Shown: piece after piece, positions 46,401 through 58,245 of the stretch
Position numbering within the stretch: the stretch's first letter is position 1
Layout: each line of letters begins with the position of its first letter
Assembly: GCA_017979445.1 (NCBI GenBank)
Contig: CM030708.1
Span: 32,058,721 to 32,122,720, forward strand
DNA length: 64,000 nucleotides
Direction: 5' to 3'
Source of the DNA: Akebia trifoliata
Taxonomy: Eukaryota; Streptophyta; Magnoliopsida; Ranunculales; Lardizabalaceae
The notes under the pieces: generated by a model
Seen by the model: the letters and a program-made list of their open reading frames with translations, nothing else
Told to the model about the DNA's origin: nothing
The model's database searches: none
Made by a program: the position numbers and the translations under genes

Positions 46401-49400
46401 TACCATGACACAGAAAATTTGTTTTTGTATTCTTCATTTTTATCCCAGTCTATATCCCATTCTCATGAAAAGTTATATTTGTGGCAGGAATTGGGCAAGT
46501 TGTGTTGGGGGATTTGGTCTATTGTAAAGGAGGTTCTGCTGAAAGAGTGATTGAAGCTGTTGATATTGAATGTGAAGATGCCAGCTGTAATGAGACATGT
46601 GATTTTAATCATCTAGATGAGATCTCTGAAACAGCAGCTCCTGAAAAGAAGGATAATCCTGTCAAGGCAAGAAACCAAATTCTTTATGGGCCATTTGAGA
46701 CTTTATTCATTTAACACTTTACTATTGCACTCTTTGTGCTAGTTAATACACTTTTAGGGAGGTACACTTTTAGAGGATTCATTAGCACTTCATACCTTTT
46801 GCAATCAGTTGTGGCCTTTGGAAGGAGAAGGAGAGAAATAACTGTGTTTGAAGTGAAGGAACAATAGAGTATTGTTTTCTTTTAGTGTAGTTTATTCAAG
46901 GAGTTTAAAGGTGTCTTTTTTGAAGACTTTATTATTCAGGGAGGACTCGTAAAACAGAGGGCTTACCCTGCGTACTTGTAGTCTTCTACTCTGGTGGTCT
47001 GCTCGACCATTGCTCTATTTTATACAGAAAATTGTATCTTAAAAGGAAAAATTTGATGATAATTCTATTTGTGATTTCTAAGTTTCCTATTACCATTGAA
47101 TTTTTTTTCTTCTTTTGATATATCAAACTACTCAGTGCTACTTAAGGTTAAGCCTTCTCATAGAGTTACCTTAATAGCAGGCTGTAGATGTGGAGGATCT
47201 GCTTAATGGAGATTATACAATTGAAGATGTCATACTGCCTTTGCCTGGGTGTGGCAACGTTGAAACCTTAACCTGATTCTCAATTTATTCAGGGATTTCT
47301 CTACTTTGAGGATTAACTGTATTTTGTTTTGTTTTCTCTTTTTGTTGATCCTTTTGGCAGTTCAAGAGTAATGTATCCGATGAATGATATTGCTGAAGAT
47401 TATCATGATTTGGCAAAGAAGGTGTGTAGTTTCTTGTTTACCATTTTGAGCTTGTCAATGCAGTTAGTTCCAGGTTTGGAAACCCAAAATAAATAAATAT
47501 GGCCAGGCAAGTCAGTTCTAGTTCCATCTTTATGAACTTTTGTTGGAAATCTTGTATTTCCCACTTTTTGGGACCTCACTTGTATGGATTTGGGCCCCAA
47601 AATGGGTCTGTTCTAAACTAGAACCAGTTAATGTTGAGGCTAAAATAAAAAAAATTAAACATCAAGAGGGTTCATTTTTCCAATTGCACCACTCCACTTT
47701 TTGATCCCTTTCTGCATGACCCTAAAGAATTTAGGAAAGGAAAGAAGGAAAGGGGCTTCATTTATTGGGTTCCCAAACAGGCTCTAGAATTTGTTCATAA
47801 TTGGAAAGAAATGAGCTGGGATGCATGATGAGTTGTATGCAGTAAGAAACATGGAGGGAAAGAGTAAAACAAAGGAAAAACACTGACAGGGTTGAGCCTT
47901 GTGGCCCAATTGCTTTATAGATGCTGAAAGTGGTTGTTCCCATCCCAGCTTACCGAGCAAAAGAAGAAAGATGAACCACTTCCCTATCATTTTTCTTTAT
48001 GAGAAGACAAATGAGCTCATAATCAATTGTAGGTAGAAAGATGTAAACTGTATCTGGAACTGAGAGTTTAAAATATTGTCTCCTATCTCAGCTTAGCAAC
48101 CAAAAAATAAATAAATGATGAACCGCTGCCTCCTTCAGTGCTATGGCTCAATTGCTTCATTTTTCAGTCTGACCATTGGTCACTTCTTCCATCCCAGATT
48201 ACTGACCAAAAGAAAAGAAAGAAAGATGAACCACCTCCCTATTTTTTTGTTCATTTTCAGAAAGGATATGAGCCTGGATGCATGATGAATTTTAGGCAGT
48301 AAGAAATATTAAATGAATTTGGATTTGTTGTCATTTAATTTCATCTTTGATCTCTCCATTGCATGACCACAACTTATATTATCATTTCTAATTACAACGC
48401 AGGATGGTATCAGCTTGACAGATTGTGTACACAGTGCCAAGTAAGTTACTAAAGGCTCTTTGCCCTTTTCATGTAATTGAAATTATGACCAAGCATGCGT
48501 TTCTATCCCTTGATATTAATAGGACTAAGCACTTGTCGATTGCCCCTTTCAGGGAGTTCTCAATAACCAACATGACCGGAGCTTACAGACGGGTTTTTCA
48601 GAAGCCAATTGATTTTGAATGGTATGTCTGCCCTTTTCTCAAACTGTTTCATCTCTTAAAACGATTTTTGGTTATCAGTTCTGGATGTTCATCTAAACCA
48701 GTATTTTTTTATGGGATTGCAGGGAATTGATTCAGTATACTGATGCCAATGTACCCTTGGTGGAGACAGATTTGGACATTATTGCTAAATCAAAATCTGT
48801 AACTGGAGAGGAAAATGATCCCAATACTCTGTCTGTCAATTGCAAGACACAAGCTGAGAATATAAAAAATGGGACAACACCTTTAACATATGACAATGAG
48901 GCTGAGGCCGATGGAGAGGTAGGAATTCCACAAATCAGTTCTATCTGTACTTCTGATGCTCAGTCACCCCAGATGGCTCTCAAGTTAGGCTTTACGTTGC
49001 CGGCTTCTTGTTATGCCACGATGGCCATAAGGGAGCTGCTTAAAACATCTACATCGGTATGTACTTTTTAGCTTTGGAAGTTTTGCATTTTCTGTTCTTT
49101 GCGTGTTCGTGTATCTTATCCTATGTTCAACTGCACTTCAATTTCTGAAAACATTTCCGGATGTTACTGCTCCAATGTTTTAAATGGGGAGTTGTCGGGC
49201 AAGAAACTTTAATCAACGAAACTGTGGAGGTGTAAGCCTCAACATGGTTTAGTTTGAGACTCGGAGTCTGAATCCTCTGGTGCCGAGATTGAATTAGATT
49301 GGCATCATTGCTCGCTTTATTTTGGATGGTAGTCCTGTTTCTCACTTCTGAAAAGGAGAAAGCATGTCAAAATTGGTCATCAGGCGCAAAATATAATGTG

Positions 49401-49591
49401 TAAACAATGACAAATATCCCTACTTATCTTGTAAAAAACATGGCGTGCTTGTTCCAAAATAACAACCTGCTAACATTACAATGAAAAGCATGTGCACGCA
49501 AACACACACACACACATGTGAGCTTCCTTGATTGACACTAATGGATTCCATGTGTTTGCAGGTTACTTTTCATAAAACGCTGAACCATTGA
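40468..49591 (+). CDS. PUS7: TruD/PUS7-type tRNA pseudouridine synthase
   Basis: Twenty exons: 40468-40550, 40661-40739, 40823-41014, 41095-41306, 42138-42210, 42529-42585, 43484-43563, 43843-43905, 44026-44113, 44539-44641, 44758-44861, 45046-45119, 45831-45895, 46488-46666, 47181-47248, 47361-47421, 48403-48440, 48553-48621, 48723-49056, 49562-49591. Phases agree; 2052 nt, 683 aa. The N-terminus (LPGFRGVLKQRYSDFIVNE) is typical of the family. The catalytic aspartate is D224 in GFSGTKDKRS. YVHSYQSYLWN (404-414) and the late motif ITNMTGAYRR are PUS7 signatures. In yeast, Pus7 forms pseudouridine at tRNA position 13, U2 snRNA position 35 and other RNAs; the plant protein is presumed nuclear. 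The start is the MKTIEESEVG methionine; an upstream in-frame ATG at 40354 is disfavoured. Introns 3 and 14 are GC-AG and intron 10 is AT-AC. Confidence 0.95.
41015..41094 (+). other. PUS7: PUS7 intron 3, GC-AG type
   Basis: The donor reads ACG|GCAAGT and the acceptor TTTCAG|GCAGTT. No GT near the boundary preserves the frame, whereas GC with strong downstream AAGT fits the known GC-AG subclass. The junction yields HRT-AVHNFF in frame. Confidence 0.8.
43616..43740. mobile_element. Short hairpin MITE 5, in PUS7 intron 7
   Basis: The arms AAGACACTCACTGACGTGGCA and TGCCACGTCAGTGAGTATCTT are almost perfectly inverted and enclose CATAGATTTTTTCCTCGAGATACAT. The stem is about 55 bp, the best-preserved of its family here. 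Confidence 0.8.
44642..44757 (+). other. PUS7: PUS7 intron 10, AT-AC U12-type
   Basis: The donor is |ATATCCTTTT, the U12 AT-AC consensus; a branch-site match TTACTTAAT lies at about 44738-44746; the intron ends AAAAAAC|. The branch A is about 12 nt from the end, as U12 introns require. The join gives DPREG-ERDIIREAREYYKE in frame, matching the family. A GTAAGC at 44611 would lose this conserved segment. Confidence 0.88.
45416..45490 (+). mobile_element. Possible SINE fragment in PUS7 intron 12
   Basis: CTAGTGGTTAGTTGGCAAGGTG resembles a tRNA box A, and a weak box B-like GGGTTCATGGAGG follows. Only a fragment is visible, and no tail or duplication was seen. Confidence 0.25.
46667..47180 (+). 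other. PUS7: PUS7 intron 14, GC-AG type
   Basis: The donor reads GTCAAG|GCAAGA and the acceptor ATAGCAG|GCTGTAG. The frame from this exon runs to a TAA without any GT before it, so a GT donor is excluded downstream. The join gives NPVK-AVDVEDLL in frame. Confidence 0.82.
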
Positions 49592-50822
49592 TCTCATCTG
49601 CTACTACTCCTAAAGTTGTATATTTTCTGGGATTTTTTATACCTTTTTTCCTTGCCTTTGGAAAGAGGAATTTGATAGCACACGAAAAGTTGAGGAAAAT
49701 GACAATACATGTAAGAATCGTTCTTCTCCTCCCTCGTGTATAACAATTAGATTACTTGAATTTTATATTCGTAACTTATGAAAGGAGAAAATTTTGTATG
49801 TTGGTAAATGTGTCGATGCTCTTTCTATTCCCCAAATGCACACCATACATTCTGTACTTGTTTAATTTTAATACTGTATTTTGCACTATTACATGCTATA
49901 CTTAAGCAGTTGATTGACTACCCCACATGCACGTTCTCGTTAAAAGAGACAGTATGAATGGCTGGGTGATAGAGAGAACACTGGTTTACTCACCTCTGCC
50001 ACTCATGATGTATGTGCTGAGGGGTTGGGATATTCCATTTAACAACTCCCATCTAGGAAACATTGCATGGATACGGGCACATAGTCTGGTACAAGCAAAG
50101 AGTATCTTATAAGATGTGGCAAACCTCAGGGGCTAAGATTCATAGACTAGGCTTTAGATTAAAATACTTTAGAACATAATTATTCTTTTCATATAATAAT
50201 AGGTAGAATGCTAACAAGCAACTCCCACAATGTAGTACCAACCTTATCATTGTTATTGTTGATATGGTGATCTCCTTGTCTGGTTCTACACCTTAAATCT
50301 CTGAAATCCTCTCTTCACGAATTTTTCCCATTTCAAATTCACTTTTCCTTGGTGGCTCTACTCGAGGAAACCATTTTATGAGGAATCGCAAAACCATGGC
50401 TAGATTGGTTAGAACTTCACTCTCAGAAACAGTGGAGTTGAAGGTTTCAGGTATTGAATAAGGAGCTTTTTGAGTAATGTGTCTTCAGATATTGTCAAGA
50501 TTGTATGTTTTGTCGATTGGAATTGACTCAGTCAATGGTTATAGTTTTGTTTTTTTTATATATAGAAATGTTTTTTCCCTGTAAGTTATGAGATAGAAAC
50601 TTCAAAACATCTTTCTTCATTTTTTGGTTCATTGATCCCAAATCAGTGCTCGTGTTGAAGATTGCAACTAAAATAAGACGAATCAGTATACATACCTCAT
50701 AATTCTGATAATCAATATATCTGTCCAACAATGCTATGGCCATCGCGCCACCTATTCCTTAATCAATCATACTGCCCCTGCTCGTCTCTCCCAACTACTC
50801 TTCACCCTCTATCGCAACCTGC
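49592..50822 (+). other. PUS7 3' flank and spacer
   Basis: The PUS7 3' UTR begins here; its length is not determined. No other gene is seen. A segment at 51684-51719 (TAG before GTTTTGTGCGC and CAACAACAG before GTAAAT) looks like a spliceable exon and could belong to an alternative PUS7 3' end. Confidence 0.4.
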
Positions 50823-50830
50823 CTTCCACC

Positions 50831-51069
50831 CAGGGGCAGATTAGAGTGGGGGCGCTTGCTCCCACAAGAATTTTCAAAGTTTATGAGTTAGTGAGATATT
50901 GCAACAGATTTTAGCGGCGGATAAAAAATCTGCCACTATTGCCCCCACAATTTTTTTTTCCAATCTTAGTTGCACCTACAACTATTTTTTTCACTCTTAG
51001 TTGTCCTCACAAAAATTTTTTTCTACTCTTGGTTGCTCCCACATGGGCAAAATCCTGGCTCTGCCCCTG
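50831..51069. mobile_element. hAT MITE, 239 bp, with perfect target site duplication
   Basis: The left terminus is CAGGGGCAGATTAG and the right terminus, inverted, CAGGGGCAGAGCCAGG. The 8-bp direct repeat CTTCCACC flanks it at 50823-50830 and 51070-51077, the hallmark of a hAT insertion. The interior has three related TTGYYCCCACAA-type units and no coding sequence. Confidence 0.9.
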
Positions 51070-51077
51070 CTTCCACC

Positions 51078-54000
51078 CCAATTTCGACCGCAACAATTAC
51101 GCGTCTCTCTCTCTCTCTGCCACATGATGTACCACCACACCTCTCTCAACCACAACATAGACATTGACTCATCTTTACACCACACTTGTAGTCAAGTGAA
51201 ACAAAGAAAAAGGCGAAAGTACAAAAAAAAGAAGACCGGAACATGAACTGATTTTAAGTAATTTTGTGGTTTTCAGTGGAGTGGTAGGTGGAGCATCCAA
51301 TGATTTGATGCCATTTCTTATAATGTGTATTATATTAATATACTTAATTGTAACCATTTGAATTATTGCATGTTTTGGAATTTGCACAGAGAATAATATG
51401 GCAAAGTTCCTAAAAAAGTTGTGTTGGATAGTTCCAATCCTTGTATCTTGATCATTGCAGATAAATATCATGGATGGGATGCATTTCCTAAACATATACA
51501 CCTTTTTTATTTTACTTTTAGAATATGTTCTTTTATCAGTCATTTATAATTCGTAATTCTGAAATAAAATCTCAAACTCAAGCTTTGTAGGCTGAAGAAA
51601 AATGAATTTACATTGTCCTCGGCGGTAGGTTTCTCAGACACTAATGGGCTCTCACATTCATCTTCTTTCCCTGTGTTTTGTAGGTTTTGTGCGCATCTGG
51701 TGAACCTAGTCAACAACAGGTAAATGGCATGTTGAACCATAGGGTCAAAACGTTTCCTTAAAGACCTGATTAACTACTGGTAGTTGGCATGTGCTAACGC
51801 CGGTTATTATAAGTCTTTTTGTAATTTAAAATACTAAAGGGATTTGCGATTCCAATTTTACTGATTTTTGATGAAAATAACTTTCATAATATTAAGTTAA
51901 AATGTAAAGGAGAGGGCATTTGTGGGATTTCAATTTTGGTGTCGAACCACTTCTACTCCACCCTCTCATTATAATAGTATCTTTCATTCTTGGCGTATTA
52001 TGTTTCACAATTACCATTTCCTGGCTTAATTGTTCCCACAATTATCATTTGTGGGATTTTAATTTTGGTGTGGAACTGCTTCTACTCTGCCCTCTCTCTT
52101 TTATGTTTGGTGTGCTTGCAAATCGATGCAAACTTTGTAACTGCACACCGTAAATCTGCTCTCTTGTGGTGTGATTAAATAAGTCCACTGTACAGTGAGA
52201 TGTCCATATCTTGAAGATTGTACTTGAGAAATTTCATTTATGGCATACATCACTATAAAAAAAAATATATTATTATTATTATTATTATAAGGGTCTTGAT
52301 TCTTTATTTAAATTTCTGTTTAAAAGCAGATTTTGTGGTGGTCATCTTTATGTAGAGAATGACTCAATTTAAGTATAATTGTCAAAACCTCAATCAAAAT
52401 GCTACATCTTAGGTTTTCAATTTTGAGTCGGGATGTTGCAGTAAATTTTTTAATTTCATGCCCCTCGAGAGGTCTATGGTACCTAGGCCTTAGGGGTGGC
52501 AATGGGTCAGGTCGTGTTGAAGTAAGGGTATTAAGAAAATTTATCAAAACCCAAAGCCTGCCCATTCAATAGTTGTGTAAAACCTTAAACCTCAAGCCCA
52601 ACATATTTATTGAATAGATAATTTGACCCGGCTCATGTAACTTGTTTAATAAAATTTTAATCTTAATTGAAAAAATTAATTTTATTTTTACCATCAAAAA
52701 TAAAATATCGTTATTAAAAAAAAATCCACAATCATAAATCAATATTTATCAACATAAATTAATTTTCATTGTTAGCATGAAGTTGAGATTCCAAAATTTT
52801 ATACGGTGTTGAGCTCACTACTTTTTATTGTTTAGTTTGACATTTTTTATTGTTGTATTCAATAATTTTTAAAAAATGTCAAACTCGATAATAAAAGGTG
52901 GTGAGTTCGACAAGGTAAATGTGATCAAGATATATATATTTTTTTGTTTTTCAACTACGATATTAGATGGATCTTCTTGAAATACCTAAAATGCATGTAT
53001 TATAATTGTGAAATGGGTCATCGAATCTTTAAAAAAAAAATAGAATCTCAATTTTATTCTTCATTTTTTTTTATTATAAACTATTGATATAAAAAAAAAT
53101 ATATATCTAAATGTTTAAAATTAGAACTATATCATTCTCCACTCACCATTCATGGAAAAAAAAAATATTGGAATTGATCTCAATCCTTGTTGGAAAATCT
53201 AACTATGCGAAGAAGATGAGAATAACTTGGGCATTTAAAAAATATTACAAGTTCAGGTGAGGTTGAGAGACCATCAAGAAAAGAGAAGTTTACTAAATGG
53301 ACCATCAAACTACTGCCCTCTTCCTTTTGTATCTCTCTGGAGTCAAACCATTATTCCCTCTCACCTCTTTTCCATTTTGAATTTGTCAAACTTATTCAAT
53401 TATTTGTTTATCATTGCATCAGTGTTGTTGTAATTTCATCGAATTAAATTTTCCAATGGACGGTATTAGATCGACAACAAACCAATAAAATTCATTGAAA
53501 TTTCATATATTTTGTCCAGCTTTGATTCATATTTTCATTTTTCTGTCCCATGAATTCTTTCTATTAGTCCCTGAAACAATTTTCCTTATATTTTGTACAC
53601 GTTTTGAATTATTTTAGATCATATCTTTCTCACTGATGAATTGTAAGTCAACTTAAACAAGTCAAAATACTATATTTCTAATATTATAATGGAGAGAAGG
53701 CAGAGTAGAAGTGTTTCGACACCAAAATTTGAATCTCACAAATGACCCGTCATTAAATTCAAATTTAATTTAGTTATGTTGCTAAAAACCTAAGAGAATT
53801 GCAATTCCACATCTTTATAATCACTTTGATTAGTTTTCCAAATTTATATAATATCTTCTTTTTATTTTTGATTAGTTGCCCTTTAATTAAATATTTTAAA
53901 TTACAAAGAGCCCATTACCATACTTGTTTGTTTGCATATACACCTTGTAGTTAGTATTATATGATAATAATAATGTTAAAATAACCAAAAAGTTCAAGAC

Positions 54001-54600
54001 GAAGAGTCGTTAGTGGGTTTCAAGACTAAGATGTAGTTAGTGGATTTCATAAGGAGATTGTTGTGCACATAAAGGATTCAAGGTACATGCTGGATCGTAA
54101 ACGAAGAGTCGTGAACAAAGATTTAAAAAATATTTTTAAATTAATTAAAAAAATGTTAAAAGACGTATCCGTAATCGAAATAAAAAAGAGATTTGTTAAT
54201 AATAATTATTAAAAAATATAATTTTAAATTAATTTTTTAAATAGAAAATGTAAGAAAGGTAGACATATCTGCTTAAATCAGAATAAAAGTGCCTCAATTC
54301 TTTAATGCCTTCATTGGATCTTATTAAAAATACTTGCCACTAATACTGATACCCTATCTCAAAGTTTAGAAGGTGTACCACAACCCGAGAACTTCACTGC
54401 CACCACTACAATATCATTGCAAAGCTTAAATATTTTTGTTTGAAAGATGATAAAACTATGTTGAATCAAATTGTATGAAACTTAAAATACTCTAAAGATG
54501 TTTTTTCCAACACTAAACTACCTCTCAGAGTAGAGTAGGAATTTTAGAATATCAAAATAACAAAAAGAAAACGTGTTCCTTTGAAAACACTTAAAAGGGC
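51078..54600. other. Gene-free, repeat-rich spacer
   Basis: No exon model was found. It contains two direct copies of a module reading TTTGTGGGATTTYAATTTTGG then ACTTCTACTCYRCCCTCTC (about 51917-51970 and 52048-52100) and one inverted copy near 53690-53745. TAGGGGTGGCAATGGGTC at 52491 is a hAT-like left end with no clear partner, and an ATT microsatellite lies at 52267-52288. Confidence 0.45.
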
Positions 54601-54673
54601 AGGGTCAAAAAAAGGGGAGAAAGAAACCCACCAATAAAATTGTCCCATTTGATCAACTCAAACAACAGAAAGA

Positions 54674-57600
54674 TCATTTCTTCTTTCCTGCCTTGGCAGC
54701 ATCTCCAGCCTTGGTCTGCACATGAGAAAAAGGAAAAAGCATTTAAAAGTGAGTAGTTAAATAAAGGAGATCGAACAAAGGGAAAGTACTTCCTCACCTT
54801 CTTTACTCCACGGATCTTCTTGGCCCTGTTCTTCCTTTCCTTCATTTGCTTCCTTGACTTTTCTACCTTTGTATCTAACCCATTCTGCCATCATGAATTG
54901 CAAACAAATATCACTCAAGAATCAAGAGGAAGTGAGAGAGCAGTTGCATGAGAAATTGTGTTATGTCGAACAATGCCATTACATTTACAAGATATCTTCA
55001 ATTTCTTCGCTCAGAATTCATGGGTTGATCAAGAAAACATCAAATACACCAAACCAAAGTTTCCCCACCAGTGCCACATTTATATCTGACTAGAATGTTT
55101 TGTCTTCATTTATCATTTATTTCATCAATTAATTATCCATTAAAATTGTTTATTGCAACAGCACAAAGACAATATAAAATTCTTCAAAGAAGATGCCTTT
55201 ATACACCATACAGTGTTTGCACCCAAAAAAAAAAAAAACATGAAGTCTTTAAAGTCTTCTATTTTAAACCTGTTACCTTGTGAGATTGGATGGTTGGATT
55301 ATTCCAACTTGAACCACATGCCAAAAATGTTTTCATTCAAAGTTACATTATGTAAATGAAGTTAAATGGAGTAGCAAAAGGGAACATAAAGGTTGGCAAA
55401 CATATAGACTCAATTTCTGTACATGGAAAATTTCCTTGAAAAGTCCACATGTGATTACACCTTATTTATGAAGTATTATGTAAATGCAGTAAATAGATGC
55501 CATCATAGTTTTTTTTTTTTTCCGTCGATAGTTGATGTCATCATGGTATAAGAAACAGAGAGACTTAGTTTATAATAAAAATCAACAGAACGAGTTCAGT
55601 GCGAAAGATTTAGGAACACAAATACATTGGACTATAAGTGACTCCGGGTGGTGGAAATGTACACATGGTCGATACCAATACAAAATGTTCAATTTTACAA
55701 GTCCAGCACACAGACACACACACATGCAGTTTATGCCATAAGTTGAGGGGTAAAATACTCCGTTTAATGTGAAGTACAAGGTATAGAAAGAATGCACTTA
55801 ACTAAGCTTATACGTACTACAATAATACAAACAATGCATATATAACGATTAAAAAAATATATAAAACAATTAATACTGTTTGAGAAAGTATGCCACCTGC
55901 CAACATGTGTTTGACACGAGTACAAACACAATCCTAAGAATGCCAATTCTTAGATAATGGAGTACCCTTGTCACAAATATTTAGATCATCTTAATAACAT
56001 GCCACCATTCTTCCAAGGCCCCCAAACATCTTCCAAGCATATTGCACTTTTGATCCTCCTATGCATTATAAAAGGCACTCTAAGTGAACAACAACGCCCT
56101 AGGGCATTGAAATAATGATGTAGTGGCAAAAAATATCTGAATTGCATCCAAAATGTAAAACCCATGTCCAAGTTTTACAAAAGCCCGCAGCTCTATGGGT
56201 TTTAAATGAAAAGGTTTTAAATACTTTAAGATCGCAAAAGACAGTAAACTTACTTGTAGGTGTCCAAGCATAACAAAGTGAAAGATTACTTCTCCCAAGA
56301 AAAATAGCCTGCAATCTAAGCAATAAGCCACTCTACACCCATTGTAACATCTTCCCTCAGTTCTCTTAGTAATTGGAAACTTACTAAAGAGAGGATTTCT
56401 AAGGAGGTTATTAAGTGCTTAGAATACGAGCTAAATATAATTAAAAAATCATAGTTTTGAATAACAACAGCTTAAAACCCATCAACTCAGAGTACTCCTG
56501 GATATCAAAGTAAACCATGTTTCTTTGGTCCAAGTCTCATAAGTGAGTTCAAGAGAGTAATTTTAAGAATTTGTATTAAGCTAGGATTTCTTGATTGTGT
56601 GTTGCGAGTTGGTCTACTTTGCACCCACTTCCAAGGGCAGCCAGGAAGTAAGTGAATGTGTGTGTGGGTGTGCTTGAGTTGTGCTCCTTTGTAGATCTCC
56701 TCAAATTATCTTAAAGAGGGTGACTAAATGATTTCCGAAGATGGAAACAACTGAGTAGTTTTTTTCAATCATGTGTAACAGAGCAAGTGTATGTTTGTGT
56801 TGGTGTGCTTGAGTTGTGCTCCTTGGTAGATCTCCTCAACTTATCTTAAAGACGGTGACTAAATGATTCCAAAGATGAAAACTGGGTTTTTTTTTTCTTT
56901 CTTTCAAACTGACAATCCTCTTTTGCATAAAATCCACTGCAATCTTGATAAAGAACGCAAAATTGAAGGGGGCAAGTGGGCGGTGATATTTTCAAGTTAT
57001 TATAAGTATTTCCATTTTGAGTACGCAAAAAAAAAAAATGCTGGAAAGCAAGGTAATATTAATAATGTTAACTCTGGAATGCCATGACAATAAATATTAA
57101 AAGTGAAGTAAACATTTGCAAATAAAGATAAACTAGGTAGGAACTAATCACTTGGCAAAAAAAAAAAGTTGCAGAATTTACTTCCAAGAAATTTAAACAA
57201 AATACTAGGACAACAGAGCACAAAACCATATCTCTACTTTCTGTATAGCTTCCAAAGCACAGTATGAAATATCCAATTGAGAAAAATAGAGGGAAATAAA
57301 AACAAATGAACAAGCATTGAACATCCATTTTTACCCTGATAAGTCTGTACTTTGGCTCATACTTCTTTGCATTATCAACAGAATCATAAATCAACCCAAA
57401 ACCAGTGGATTTTCCACCTCCAAAGTGGGTCCGGAACTTGAACACGAATATAGAATTCACATCTTTCACCTCATACATCCTAGCCAATTTCTCCTTCAAC
57501 TCATCCTACGACACATTGAGAGAAAAAGATTAACCACACTACCACAAAATTAGAGATCATAAAGAGGAATAAATATAAGTATAGAACAGAACGAACTCTA

Positions 57601-57832
57601 AAGTCTAAACCTTTGAAACATTAGGTCTTCCCGGATGCAGAACATCAATGACCTGTTATAGGAGAAATCAAACAATTAGGGTCTAGACATTTACACTTGG
57701 TTGCTTTCTTGATGAGATCTGAATGAAATTGGAGAAATCAAATTATATAAAACTCACGAATTGCTTCCTCGAGAGAAGTCTGTTGGTCATGAATTTCCTT
57801 GTTCGGATTGTCACTGCTTTGCTGTCCGCCAT
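54674..57832 (-). CDS. RPS24: 40S ribosomal protein eS24
   Basis: Five coding exons on the minus strand: 57758-57832, 57611-57652, 57335-57505, 54798-54884 and 54674-54715. All are GT-AG with phase 0 joins; 417 nt, 138 aa, the usual length for plant eS24. The start [17 protein letters not shown], the core [20 protein letters not shown] and [17 protein letters not shown], and the basic end [17 protein letters not shown] are diagnostic. It is a component of the small ribosomal subunit, needed for 18S rRNA maturation in other eukaryotes. Intron 3 is unusually long (2450 bp) and contains a tandem duplication. Another acceptor (GATACCAG) four bases before the ATG implies an intron in the leader. 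Confidence 0.97.
56650..56885. repeat. Direct duplication in eS24 intron 3
   Basis: TGTGCTTGAGTTGTGCTCCT and the following GTAGATCTCCTCAA, TATCTTAAAGA and GGTGACTAAATGATT occur twice, 135 bp apart, with a few substitutions. This is a simple local duplication. Confidence 0.85.
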
Positions 57833-57902
57833 GATTCTGGTATCAAAAAAGAAGCTCTCAGACTAAAAAAAAAACACACAAAAATAGCGAACTAGAGACA
57901 TA

Positions 57903-57912
57903 GAAAACCCTA
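57903..57912. promoter_or_regulatory. Telo-box near eS24 start
   Basis: AAACCCTAA lies about 75 bp upstream of the eS24 ATG, inside the putative leader intron and inverted relative to the gene. Telo-boxes are frequent around plant ribosomal protein gene starts and work in either orientation. Confidence 0.45.
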
Positions 57913-58174
57913 AATCCATGCAAACTTTACAGAATGAAAATCAGATTATGGTTTCTTATTTTGGAAATCTAAAGCAAAAGTAATCGAGCAGACTGAGATT
58001 TCTGTTCAACCAATCGATTTAATGGCGGAGAGATTTCACTAATCTATAATACGTAGAGTTCTTCGAAAAACCTTAATTTTCAGTTTTCGTTGATCGAGAT
58101 TTGAATCAATGTTGGAACATAAACAGAACCTAAAAACCGTAATTTTGAAGTAGAAAGAAGTAACCGAGACTTAC

Positions 58175-58245
58175 TCTGTTGACCTTTCAATGCTCTGTCT
58201 TCTCTTCTCCTTTCTTGAGATTTCTTGAGAGAGTGCCTGCGATGC
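58175..58245 (-). other. RPS24: Probable non-coding first exon of eS24
   Basis: On the minus strand a pyrimidine/purine-rich leader ends CAACAGA followed by the donor GTAAGTCTCGG at 58174. With the acceptor at 57837-57838 it frames a leader intron of about 340 bp. The transcription start is not known; the upstream limit is a guess. Confidence 0.55.

Noticed and set aside
51684..51719. A spliceable segment as the last PUS7 coding exon (LCASGEPSQQQ)
   Set aside because: The exon at 49562-49591 gives VTFHKTLNH and stop, which fits the PUS7 C-terminus. The downstream segment may at most be an alternative 3' exon.
51920..52178. Plus-strand ORFs of 62-77 codons
   Set aside because: They are produced by two direct copies of a non-coding repeat module.
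57068..57499. 143-codon minus-strand ORF as a gene of its own
   Set aside because: Its first 55 or so codons are exon 3 of eS24; the remainder is read-through into the intron.
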